NCBI GenBank assembly: GCA_002430925.1
Contig: DJDD01000200.1
Coordinates: 1-5,932, forward strand
DNA: 5,932 nucleotides
Source: Flavobacteriales bacterium UBA5933
Lineage (GTDB): Bacteria; Bacteroidota; Bacteroidia; Flavobacteriales; Weeksellaceae
Reading direction: 5' to 3'
Within the stretch, counting starts at the first letter, position 1. Every line of letters begins with the position of its first letter. Below are positions 1 to 5,912 of this stretch, piece by piece. Position numbers and translations under genes: made by a program. The notes under the pieces were generated by a model. It saw nothing but the letters and a program-made list of their open reading frames with translations. It was not told the DNA's origin and ran no database searches.

Positions 1-13
1 CAATCACTATTGC
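1..13 (-). repeat. Edge fragment of an inverted copy of the right-hand intergenic element
   Basis: The first 13 bases (CAATCACTATTGC) are the exact reverse complement of 5729-5741, which is the 5' foot of the structured element at 5725-5850. The simplest reading is that a second copy of the element lies on the minus strand and runs out of the window to the left, leaving only its first bases here. A 13-base match is short for AT-rich DNA, but it coincides with the expected boundary and basal stem of the element. The identity rests on this match alone. Confidence 0.4.
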
Positions 14-189
14 AAATTACACACTAAAAAATAGTATTAGTGATAATTCAAAAATATAGTTTTAAGAATATCATTAATATAATTAAATAATAAAAATTTT
101 CTGACGACTTTACATCTTGCCTAAAAACGTTATATGTTTTACATTTAACAATGATTTTTCAATGATTCTAAAAAGAAGATTTTTCAGAA

Positions 190-225
190 AAAAAGCTCTA
201 TATCTAACCAGATATAGAGCTTTTT
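190..225 (-). terminator. Intrinsic terminator of the outer-membrane receptor-like gene
   Basis: A perfect 16-bp inverted repeat (190-205 with 210-225) encloses a 4-base loop. Read on the minus strand it starts 25 bases after the stop codon of the 251-2758 gene, and the stem runs into seven Ts. The core of the stem is AGCTCTATATCT, flanked by A:T pairs. The arms are symmetric, so it could also stop plus-strand transcription arriving from the left, where the T run ends the stem. Confidence 0.85.
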
Positions 226-250
226 ATTTATTTTAAAAAGGTCTGTGTGA

Positions 251-2758
251 TTACATTCCTCCAGTTTGACCTTGTTGATCTAAACCATCGCTATTTGCTT
301 CTGGTTGTTGTTTGTTTTTATCATGTTCACCAGAATTCTTAAATCTATACGTGAATGATAAATTAATCGAACGTTTCATCCAACGCATACTTTCATAGTT
401 TTGAGAATCATCATAATAATTCGTCATTTGACGTTTTCTTGAGTTGAATACATCACGTATATTTAATGTTAAAGATGCTTTCTTATTTAATAAATCTTTT
501 GATAAAGAAAAATCCATAGAAAGATTATCTTTTGTTTTTTGTTGTGCAGTTTTCATTCCTCCCATATAGTTTCCTGCAAATTGTACTTTTAAATCTGAAG
601 GTAAAATAAAGCTTGATGATAATCTTGCTCTTGAACTGAATCCATTACCTACAAAACTTTGAGTTATAGTTTTAGTTTCAACCAACCCAGTGTCAGGATT
701 TAAATAATTATTAATTGTAGAAGAATATGAACCTGTTCTGTTGTAACCAAATAAATTCGTATTTAACATTAAATTCCACCATTTAAATGGTTTGTAGGTT
801 GCAGTGATATCAATCCCGTATCTATCTTCATCACCAGCATTAACTGGCATTGTTTCAAATGCTTTATTGTAATCATCTCCAGATTTTATCCAGTTATAAG
901 ATTGGAAGTCATTAATTACTTTTGTTGTTTTCTGATAGAATAAAGATGGAGTAAACATTAATTTTCCAACAGTAGTTATATAAGATAATTCAAGAGAATT
1001 AGTGTAAGTTGGATTTAAATCAGGGTTACCTTTTCTCAAATCAAGAACATTAACACTTGAAAAGAAAGGCATTAACATAAATCCCATAGGTCTGCGTATT
1101 CTTCTAGAATAACTTAATTGCATTTCATTTTTATCAGTGAATTTGTAATTAAGAGTTAAAGTAGGAAAAAGATTTGTATATTTTTTAGAAATTGTTTGTC
1201 CTGTATTATAGTTATCAATTTTCATATCAGAACTTTCCATTCTAAGGCCAGCAAAATACTGGAATTTTTCACCTATAGAATTACCAAATTGAGCATAAGC
1301 CGCATATACATTTTGTTGGTTATTTATATTAGCTAAAAATGCGCTATTAGGTGTTTCAGTTCCGTCATTATTAATTGTGTTATTTCCACTGTTTGTTTTA
1401 GTGTTACTTAAATCAATACGTGAACCTAATTCAAATTTACCTTTTTCACCAATAGGTTTAACATAATCTGCGGTAAAAACAGCAGAGTTTTGCTTTTCTA
1501 AACTATATGTTCTTTGATAGTCAGTAATCTCTTCTGATTTATTTAATCCTAGAATATGACCATTTTCGTCTTCTTTTTGATAAAAATATCGTCCAGTTAT
1601 AGATAATTCATGACCGTTTTTATCAAATTCATGTTTGTAGTTGACGTCTGCATCAAAATTTGTTTCTAATTCTTTCGTATTTTGATTACGAGCAGAACGA
1701 TCTGTTAATGTTAAATCAGGGTTTAGGAAATTATAACTAACATCGCTAATATTATTTCCATTATTATAACGATATCCTAATGATCCACCGATAGTATTTT
1801 TATCATTTAAATAATATTCTCCACCTAATCTAGCATTGTAATTTCTTCTAATACGATCTCTCTCTGTACTTGATTTACGATAATTTTTAACAATGCCATC
1901 AGAATAATTAGTTAATAATGATTCACCATTTCCTTGATTATTAGAATAACGAGTTCCTAGAGTTGTATAAATATTATATTTTTTAGTTTTATAGTTTAAA
2001 TTAACATTTGTACCAGCTGTGTTTGGAAAACCTCCATTCACAGAAACTGATCCATTAAAACCAGTATTGGTTCCTTTTTTTAATACAATATTTATTATAC
2101 CAGCTGACCCAGATGCATCGTATCTTGCAGAAGGATTTGTTACTAATTCTATTCGTTCAACATTTTCTGCTGGTATATTTTTTAATGCTTCACCAATATC
2201 AGAAACACCTAACATTCCTGAAGGTTTTCCATCAACTAGAAATTTAACATTGTCATTTCCTCTCAATGAAACATTTCCTTCTGCATCAACAGATACCGAA
2301 GGCACATTTGATAGAGCGTCAGATAAAGTTTGTCCTTGTGACAATGGGTCATTGGCCATATCATAAACTTTTTTATCTAACTCTACTTTATATATAGGTT
2401 TTTCAGCTGTAATAACTGCAGCGTCTAAAGAAACTGTTTGATCAGTTTTTGCTGTAAAAATCCCTAAATCATTGGTTGATGATGTAATATTGATTTGTTT
2501 TTCAATAATATCATATCCTAAAGGTTCTATTACTAAAATATAACTTCCAGCTTTAGCTTGAATATTAAATACTCCATTCGAATCAGTTGATTCTTCTGCT
2601 ACAACTCCATCTTCTTTGCTTTCTAGTGATATAGTAGTATATTCTACTGGTTTTTTATCACTTGTTAAAACTTTTCCTTTTATTTTCAAAAGTTCTTGCG
2701 CATTCATATTTGCGCAAATGCATATAAAAATAAAAGCAAATAAACTTCTTAACCTCAT
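251..2758 (-). CDS. TonB-dependent-receptor-like outer-membrane beta-barrel protein
   Basis: An 835-residue outer-membrane protein. Residues 1-20 form a signal peptide (MRLRSLFAFIFICICANMNA, then QE). A carboxypeptidase-regulatory-like Ig-type domain spans about 25-105 (KIKGKVL start, then TDSNGVFNI, YILVIEPLGY). A TonB-receptor plug spans about 140-230, with LSDALSNVPSVSVD, VSLRGNDNVKFLVDGKPS, IELVTNPSARYDA and GIINIVLKKG. The remaining 600 residues are a beta-barrel rich in alternating aromatic strands, and the last strand ends near NLSFTYRF. A hydrophilic Gln/Gly-rich tail ending GGM follows, as is common in the Bacteroidota outer-membrane beta-barrel family. Length is normal for the family. 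I see no clear TonB box and no SusD-like partner gene, so substrate and even transport activity are unknown. The ATG at 2758 directly precedes the signal peptide. The gene has its own ECF-like promoter and terminator and is divergent from the Spy-like gene. The general class is secure; the function is not. Confidence 0.9.
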   Translation of the reverse strand: MRLRSLFAFIFICICANMNAQELLKIKGKVLTSDKKPVEYTTISLESKEDGVVAEESTDSNGVFNIQAKAGSYILVIEPLGYDIIEKQINITSSTNDLGIFTAKTDQTVSLDAAVITAEKPIYKVELDKKVYDMANDPLSQGQTLSDALSNVPSVSVDAEGNVSLRGNDNVKFLVDGKPSGMLGVSDIGEALKNIPAENVERIELVTNPSARYDASGSAGIINIVLKKGTNTGFNGSVSVNGGFPNTAGTNVNLNYKTKKYNIYTTLGTRYSNNQGNGESLLTNYSDGIVKNYRKSSTERDRIRRNYNARLGGEYYLNDKNTIGGSLGYRYNNGNNISDVSYNFLNPDLTLTDRSARNQNTKELETNFDADVNYKHEFDKNGHELSITGRYFYQKEDENGHILGLNKSEEITDYQRTYSLEKQNSAVFTADYVKPIGEKGKFELGSRIDLSNTKTNSGNNTINNDGTETPNSAFLANINNQQNVYAAYAQFGNSIGEKFQYFAGLRMESSDMKIDNYNTGQTISKKYTNLFPTLTLNYKFTDKNEMQLSYSRRIRRPMGFMLMPFFSSVNVLDLRKGNPDLNPTYTNSLELSYITTVGKLMFTPSLFYQKTTKVINDFQSYNWIKSGDDYNKAFETMPVNAGDEDRYGIDITATYKPFKWWNLMLNTNLFGYNRTGSYSSTINNYLNPDTGLVETKTITQSFVGNGFSSRARLSSSFILPSDLKVQFAGNYMGGMKTAQQKTKDNLSMDFSLSKDLLNKKASLTLNIRDVFNSRKRQMTNYYDDSQNYESMRWMKRSINLSFTYRFKNSGEHDKNKQQPEANSDGLDQQGQTGGM

Positions 2759-2803
2759 TTGTTTAATTTTACTTTTTAGTAGTTTTTATTATTTATTATA
2801 TTA

Positions 2804-2835
2804 TTTGACAAAAGTCTTTTTAAAAGGTTTAAAAT
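2804..2835 (-). promoter_or_regulatory. ECF-sigma-like promoter of the outer-membrane receptor-like gene
   Basis: Read on the minus strand, ATTTTAAACCTTTT (2835 down to 2822) is followed by 12 bases and then GTCAAA (2809 down to 2804). AAACC and GTC are therefore 16 bases apart, matching the AAC-type -35 and GTC-type -10 of ECF sigma promoters. The GTC lies 48 bases upstream of the ATG at 2758. The same 14-mer and 6-mer, with the same spacing, occur in front of the divergent Spy-like gene. The sequence repeat is seen directly; the ECF assignment is inferred from motif architecture. Confidence 0.6.
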
Positions 2836-2931
2836 TGAAAAAAAAATATTTATATTTCATTTGTCGAATTAAAACAATAAGCGTTACAAGTATTTTGAAA
2901 AATTAATTCAATAATAATTTTAACAAATCGT

Positions 2932-2963
2932 ATTTTAAACCTTTTTATATTAATTAAGTCAAA
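2932..2963 (+). promoter_or_regulatory. ECF-sigma-like promoter of the Spy-like gene
   Basis: ATTTTAAACCTTTT (2932-2945), 12 bases, then GTCAAA (2958-2963), giving AAACC-N16-GTC. This is identical in both boxes and in spacing to the element in front of the divergent receptor-like gene, while the 12 bases between the boxes differ apart from being AT-rich. The GTC ends 33 bases before the ATG at 2994, which would leave a leader of roughly 25 bases. I see no housekeeping TTTG-N19-TAnnTTTG promoter in the 2759-2993 region. Confidence 0.6.
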
Positions 2964-2993
2964 GAAAGTAGAGTATAAAAAAAATATATAATT

Positions 2994-3323
2994 ATGAATA
3001 AGAAATATTATAGATTTATTTTTCTTTTTGCTTCTATTTTTGTTTCAGTTAATGCGTCAGCTCAAGATAAAAACGATGAAGCTTCTAGAGAACAAAAGTT
3101 ACAGAAATTAAAAACTGATTTAAATTTGTCAGATGCACAAGTTTTAAAAATAAAGCAGATAGAGGATAGTTTTAAGGAAGAGAAATTAGAATTAAAACGT
3201 AAAATGTCGGAAATTCGTAAAAAAGAATTTTATGCTATTGATAGTGTTTTTACACCAGAGCAAAAAGCAAAATTAAAAGAATTACATGCTAAAAAGAATC
3301 ATGGAAAAAAAAGAGCTGAGTAA
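2994..3323 (+). CDS. Small Spy/CpxP-like periplasmic protein
   Basis: A 109-residue protein. Residues 1-23 are a signal peptide (MNKK, a hydrophobic FIFLFASIFVSV core, cleavage after ASA). The mature part is almost entirely charged and helical. It contains two LTxxQ-like repeats in the style of the Spy/CpxP family, LNLSDAQVLKIKQI (43-56) and VFTPEQKAKLKEL (85-97), separated by a Lys/Glu-rich helix (about 60-80). The tail is basic with two histidines (HAKKNHGKKRAE). Known family members are periplasmic chaperones or negative regulators in envelope or metal stress; that role is inferred here. The ATG at 2994 directly precedes the signal peptide. The gene is monocistronic, with its own terminator and an ECF-like promoter shared in sequence with the divergent outer-membrane gene, so a joint envelope response is plausible. 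It has no Cys, so it is not a lipoprotein. Confidence 0.75.
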   Translation: MNKKYYRFIFLFASIFVSVNASAQDKNDEASREQKLQKLKTDLNLSDAQVLKIKQIEDSFKEEKLELKRKMSEIRKKEFYAIDSVFTPEQKAKLKELHAKKNHGKKRAE

Positions 3324-3336
3324 GCTCTTTTTTTTT
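3305..3336 (+). terminator. Intrinsic terminator overlapping the end of the Spy-like gene
   Basis: A 13-bp inverted repeat (3305-3317 with 3323-3335) has a 5-base loop (GAGTA, 3318-3322). AAGAGCT pairs with AGCTCTT, followed by a run of nine Ts (3328-3336). The left arm encodes the last Lys-Lys-Arg-Ala codons, and the TAA stop (3321-3323) sits in the loop and at its edge. A ribosome finishing translation would cover the hairpin. Confidence 0.85.
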
Positions 3337-3405
3337 ATGGCTTATATTTTGCTTTATAAACATTAAAAAATGAATACAGATTTAATGATAATGATTACCT
3401 TTCAT

Positions 3406-3413
3406 TAAATTTG
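3406..3413 (+). promoter_or_regulatory. Possible -7 box of the rarA promoter
   Basis: TAAATTTG matches the Bacteroidota -7 consensus TAnnTTTG. It ends 15 bases before the ATG at 3429, so transcription would begin just upstream of that ATG. The upstream -33 box is poor: only TTTA at 3381-3384, at a spacing of 21 rather than about 19. In such AT-rich DNA a match of this kind is weak evidence. If real, it rules out a rarA start at the TTG of 3411. Confidence 0.25.
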
Positions 3414-3428
3414 AAATTGAATAGTTTT

Positions 3429-4709
3429 ATGAATACTCCTTTAGCGGAAAGAATGCGTCCAAAAGTTCTTGAGGATTATATTAATCAAAAACATTTAGTT
3501 GGAGATAATGGACCAATAAAAATGATGCTAGAACATGATATGATAGCTTCTATGATTTTTTGGGGACCTCCAGGTACAGGAAAAACAACTTTAGCTCAAT
3601 TGATATCTGAACTTACAGATCGTCCATTTTATACGTTAAGTGCAATAAATTCTGGAGTAAAAGAAGTAAGAGAAGTTATTGAGAAAGCTAAAAGCCAGAA
3701 CTTATTTTCAGGGAACAAAAATCCTATCTTATTTATAGATGAAATTCATCGATTTAATAAATCTCAACAAGATAGTTTATTGGGAGCGGTAGAAAAAGGT
3801 TTGGTTACTCTTATAGGTGCTACGACAGAAAACCCTAGTTTTGAGGTTGTTCCAGCTTTACTTTCAAGGGCTCAAGTATATGTTTTAAAACATTTAGATA
3901 AAACAGATTTAATTGATTTGATAAATAGAGCGGTGAAAGAAGATGTTATTTTATCTAAATTGACTATTGATATACAAGAAACCGATGCTTTGTTAAGGTA
4001 TTCTGGAGGAGATGCTAGAAAGTTGCTGAATGGTTTAGAATTGGTTATAAACAGTTTTTCATTTTCTGAAAAAATTATTATTAATAATGAAGTTGTTCAC
4101 GAGCGTATTCAACAAAATTTAGCTGCTTATGATAAATCTGGAGAACAACATTATGATATAATTTCTGCATTTATAAAATCTATTCGAGGTTCAGATCCTA
4201 ATGGAGCTGTTTATTGGTTAGCTAGGATGATTGAAGGAGGTGAAGATTTGAAATTTATAGCCAGAAGATTATTAATTTCTGCTTCAGAGGATATTGGTAA
4301 TGCTAACCCTACGGCAATGATATTAGCAAATAATACTTTTCAGGCTGTTTCTGTTGTTGGGTATCCTGAATCTAGAATATTACTTAGTCAATGTGCTATT
4401 TATTTAGCTAATTCACCAAAGAGTAATGCAACCTATATGGCAATAGGTAAAGCACAACAAATAGTTAAACAGACAGGAGATTTACCAGTTCCTTTGAGTT
4501 TAAGAAATGCTCCAACTAAATTGATGAAAGAGTTAGATTATGGCAAAGAATATAAGTATTCTCATGATTTTCCTGGAAATTTTGTTGAGCAAGAATTTTT
4601 ACCTGATGATTTAATAGGTTCTGTTTTTTATGAACCAGGAGATAATAAAAGAGAATTTCAAGATAAACAATCTTTGAGTCAAAAATGGAAAGGTAAATAT
4701 GGGTATTAA
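3429..4709 (+). CDS. rarA: Replication-associated recombination protein A (AAA+ ATPase)
   Basis: A RarA/MgsA-family AAA+ ATPase related to clamp-loader subunits and RuvB, acting at stalled replication forks in the cytoplasm. Counting from the ATG at 3429 (426 residues), the conserved N-terminus is MNTPLAERMRP. Walker A GPPGTGKT is at 46-53, Walker B ILFIDEIH at about 100-107, sensor 1 GATTENPSF at 130-138, the arginine finger in LLSR at R147, and sensor 2 in GGDARKLLN at R197. The C-terminal family signature runs from SIRGSDPNGAVYWLARMIEGG to ISASEDIG (about 251-290). All key ATPase residues are present and the length is close to the usual 420-450. The frame is open back to a TTG at 3411, adding six residues, but the ATG start fits the family N-terminus and is preferred. 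It is separated from its neighbours by hairpins on both sides, so it is probably transcribed alone. Confidence 0.95.
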   Translation: MNTPLAERMRPKVLEDYINQKHLVGDNGPIKMMLEHDMIASMIFWGPPGTGKTTLAQLISELTDRPFYTLSAINSGVKEVREVIEKAKSQNLFSGNKNPILFIDEIHRFNKSQQDSLLGAVEKGLVTLIGATTENPSFEVVPALLSRAQVYVLKHLDKTDLIDLINRAVKEDVILSKLTIDIQETDALLRYSGGDARKLLNGLELVINSFSFSEKIIINNEVVHERIQQNLAAYDKSGEQHYDIISAFIKSIRGSDPNGAVYWLARMIEGGEDLKFIARRLLISASEDIGNANPTAMILANNTFQAVSVVGYPESRILLSQCAIYLANSPKSNATYMAIGKAQQIVKQTGDLPVPLSLRNAPTKLMKELDYGKEYKYSHDFPGNFVEQEFLPDDLIGSVFYEPGDNKREFQDKQSLSQKWKGKYGY

Positions 4710-4710
4710 T

Positions 4711-4747
4711 AAAAAAAAATCTCAATTAATTGTATAATTGAGATTTT
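4711..4747. terminator. Bidirectional hairpin terminator after rarA
   Basis: A perfect 13-bp inverted repeat (4716-4728 with 4735-4747) has a 6-base loop. It begins 7 bases after the rarA stop. On the plus strand the only U run is the four Ts inside the stem, followed by AAAA. On the minus strand the stem runs straight into nine Ts (complement of the A run at 4711-4719). By structure it is therefore a better minus-strand than plus-strand terminator, although the only recognised adjacent gene is on the plus strand. Confidence 0.75.
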
Positions 4748-4800
4748 AAAAGGGTTGGTGAATTGAGTAAGATTGAATTTTGTATGATATTCAGTTGATT
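4711..4800 (-). ncRNA. Candidate small RNA on the minus strand (speculative)
   Basis: This interval is bounded by a sigma-54-like sequence at 4827-4812 and a hairpin with nine Ts on the minus strand ending at 4711. A transcript starting near 4800 would be about 90 nt. It has no ATG before the hairpin, so it looks non-coding, and it would contain an unpaired C-rich stretch (CACCAACCC) that could act as a seed. No homologous RNA is recognised. The call depends on the promoter being real; otherwise this is simply the rarA 3' flank. Confidence 0.2.
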
Positions 4801-4811
4801 ATATTGGTTTT

Positions 4812-4827
4812 ATCAATTCTTGTGCCA
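4812..4827 (-). promoter_or_regulatory. Sigma-54-like promoter sequence, minus strand
   Basis: Read on the minus strand, TGGCACAAGAATTGAT aligns with the sigma-54 consensus TGGCAC(G)-N4-TTGC(A/T). The -24 GG is intact, and the -12 GC is GA, one base off, with the correct GG-N10 spacing. It points towards the 3' end of rarA, where no minus-strand gene is recognised. It could be chance, a relic of a lost divergent neighbour of aroQ, or the promoter of a short RNA. Confidence 0.3.
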
Positions 4828-4856
4828 AAGTAATAAAAAATAATAAAAATAATAAT

Positions 4857-5288
4857 ATGAAACAAATTCAAATAATAAATGGTCCTAATTTAAATCTTTT
4901 AGGTGTACGTGAACCAGAAATTTATGGAACAGAAACTTTTGAAGATTTTTTTAAAAAATTACAACATGAATTTCCTGATGTTTCCCTGCATTATTTTCAA
5001 TCCAATCATGAGGGAGATATAATTGATAAATTACATGAAGTAGGTTTTAAATATGATGGAATTATTTTGAATGCTGGGGCGTATACTCATTATTCTTATG
5101 CCATATCTGATGCTATAAAAGCTATAACAACAAAAGTCATAGAAGTTCATATTTCTGATATTTATGCTAGAGAGGATTTTAGAAAAGTAAGTGTAACTGG
5201 TGAAAGTTGTTTGAAAATTATTTCAGGTAAAGGATTACCAGGATATAATGAAGCAATAGAATATTTTGTAAAAAAATTATTAAATTAA
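4857..5288 (+). CDS. aroQ: Type II 3-dehydroquinate dehydratase
   Basis: AroQ converts 3-dehydroquinate to 3-dehydroshikimate in the shikimate pathway to aromatic amino acids; it is a cytoplasmic enzyme, a dodecamer in known members. The 143-residue length is typical. The N-terminal signature IINGPNLNLLGVREPEIYG (6-24) carries R18 and the catalytic Tyr Y23. QSNHEGDIID (48-57) contributes E52, and LNAGAYTHYS (71-80) carries N72 and H78. VHISDIYAREDFR (97-109) carries the catalytic-site H98 with R105 and R109, and S112 follows. The C-terminal ISGKGLPGYNEAI segment has K where many homologues have F (GFG), a non-catalytic difference. The ATG at 4857 gives the exact family N-terminus. Its upstream region has TTTG at 4779-4782 but only a poor -7 partner at 4802-4809, so the promoter is unresolved. 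The lipoprotein gene follows after 17 bases and is probably co-transcribed. Confidence 0.96.
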   Translation: MKQIQIINGPNLNLLGVREPEIYGTETFEDFFKKLQHEFPDVSLHYFQSNHEGDIIDKLHEVGFKYDGIILNAGAYTHYSYAISDAIKAITTKVIEVHISDIYAREDFRKVSVTGESCLKIISGKGLPGYNEAIEYFVKKLLN

Positions 5289-5305
5289 GCATTATTAAAA
5301 TAAAA

Positions 5306-5647
5306 ATGATAAAGATGAATAAAGTTGTATTGCTATTAATGCTAGTTGCTTTAATTGTTTCTTGTAATTCTAAACCAGATAAAAATAATACTGTTTTAAA
5401 AAATGAAACAATCAGTTATTGTGAAAAGACAGCAATACAAGAAGGGATGTCTGAATCAAAAAAAGAATTAGTTAAAAAATATTGTACTTGTTCTTCAGAA
5501 AAGATGTTGGGAGAGTTTACATATGCTGAAATGATGCAAATGAAAAATCCTACTCCAGAATTAAAATTAAGATTAGAGAAATTAGTTGAGCCTTGTCTAA
5601 AGGATTTAACAATTAATTTGGATGAGATGGATAAAAAGAAGAAATAA
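5306..5647 (+). CDS. Small four-cysteine lipoprotein of unknown function
   Basis: A 113-residue protein that I do not recognise as a named family. The N-terminus is a lipoprotein signal peptide: a basic start, a hydrophobic VVLLLMLVALIV core and a lipobox LIVSC with the lipidated cysteine at C20. A short polar linker (about 21-33) follows. The compact, mostly helical domain has four more cysteines, C39, C60, C62 and C97, in the pattern C-x20-CxC-x34-C, consistent with two disulfides in the periplasm. The C-terminus is a Lys-rich tail (DEMDKKKK). Either the ATG at 5306 or the in-frame ATG at 5315 (MNKVVLLL) could be the start; both leave the signal peptide intact, and the second resembles the usual MNK start. 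It lies 17 bases after aroQ on the same strand, so it is probably in the same transcript, but nothing suggests a shikimate-pathway role. The CxC could bind metal instead. Confidence 0.75.
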   Translation: MIKMNKVVLLLMLVALIVSCNSKPDKNNTVLKNETISYCEKTAIQEGMSESKKELVKKYCTCSSEKMLGEFTYAEMMQMKNPTPELKLRLEKLVEPCLKDLTINLDEMDKKKK

Positions 5648-5658
5648 TAAATAAAATT

Positions 5659-5698
5659 ATTAAAATCGTTATTAAATACATTTGATAATGTTTTTAAT
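5659..5698 (+). terminator. Imperfect terminator-like hairpin after the lipoprotein gene
   Basis: A 15-bp imperfect stem (5659-5673 with 5684-5698) has one T-T mismatch and two G-U pairs around a 10-base AT-rich loop, starting 11 bases after the stop. The right arm contains five Ts. It is AT-rich and has no T run after the stem, so it is a weaker terminator than the others in the window, but its position suits the end of the aroQ-lipoprotein unit. Confidence 0.4.
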
Positions 5699-5724
5699 AT
5701 TTACTTCATTTATTTTTAATTTTT

Positions 5725-5850
5725 GATAGCAATAGTGATTGAAGTGACATCCTTTTTAGATTGGTTATTTCGAATTCGCTCAATGGTTAATCCAAAATCC
5801 ACTGACCAATCTAAAAAGATATAGCGGAAAGCACGGTGCGTAGCAATTGC
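5725..5850 (+). ncRNA. Structured intergenic repeat element, Flavo-1-like RNA candidate
   Basis: A perfect 14-bp stem joins 5752-5765 and 5805-5818 around a 39-base loop. Conserved-looking single-stranded blocks flank it: GATTGAAGTGACATCC (5737-5752) before, and AGATATAGCGGAAAGC (5817-5832) after. A basal helix can form between GCAATAGTG (5729-5737) and CACGGTGC (5832-5839) with one bulge. From memory, blocks of the form GAT-GAAG-GGCATCCTTTT, a variable hairpin, then AAAAGATATAGCGGA-AGC recur between genes of Flavobacteria, and I associate them with the Flavo-1 RNA motif. That link is recollection, not a search. The function of such elements is unknown to me. The core sits 76 bases or more after the lipoprotein stop, outside any gene. 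Plus is taken as the sense strand from the block order. Confidence 0.55.
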
Positions 5851-5912
5851 CATTTAAATAAATATAATTTTAAAAAGATTAAATAGTTTATTATAAAAAA
5901 AGGAGAGACTAT

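Noticed and set aside
153..186. Short direct repeat GATTTTTCA (153-161 and 178-186)
   Set aside because: It is nine bases of AT-rich sequence with no third copy and no associated structure, so probably chance.
2019..2366. 115-codon plus-strand open frame
   Set aside because: It is antisense to the plug domain of the receptor-like gene, whose protein motifs are clear; the predicted peptide has no recognisable features.
2616..2906. 96-codon plus-strand open frame with a hydrophobic stretch
   Set aside because: It overlaps the signal-peptide end of the minus-strand gene and runs through the ECF-like promoter. The hydrophobicity comes from AT-rich antisense codons.
3370..3408. Twelve-codon micro-ORF (MNTDLMIMITFH) just upstream of rarA, possible leader peptide
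   Set aside because: There is no attenuator-type hairpin after it and no codon bias for one amino acid, and short ATG-to-TAA runs are expected by chance in such AT-rich sequence.
3411..3428. TTG start for rarA giving six extra residues
   Set aside because: The ATG at 3429 gives the conserved MNTPLAERMRP N-terminus, and the TTG overlaps a possible -7 box.
4516..4725. 69-codon minus-strand open frame at the 3' end of rarA
   Set aside because: It is antisense to conserved rarA codons and its start lies inside the terminator hairpin, with no family resemblance.
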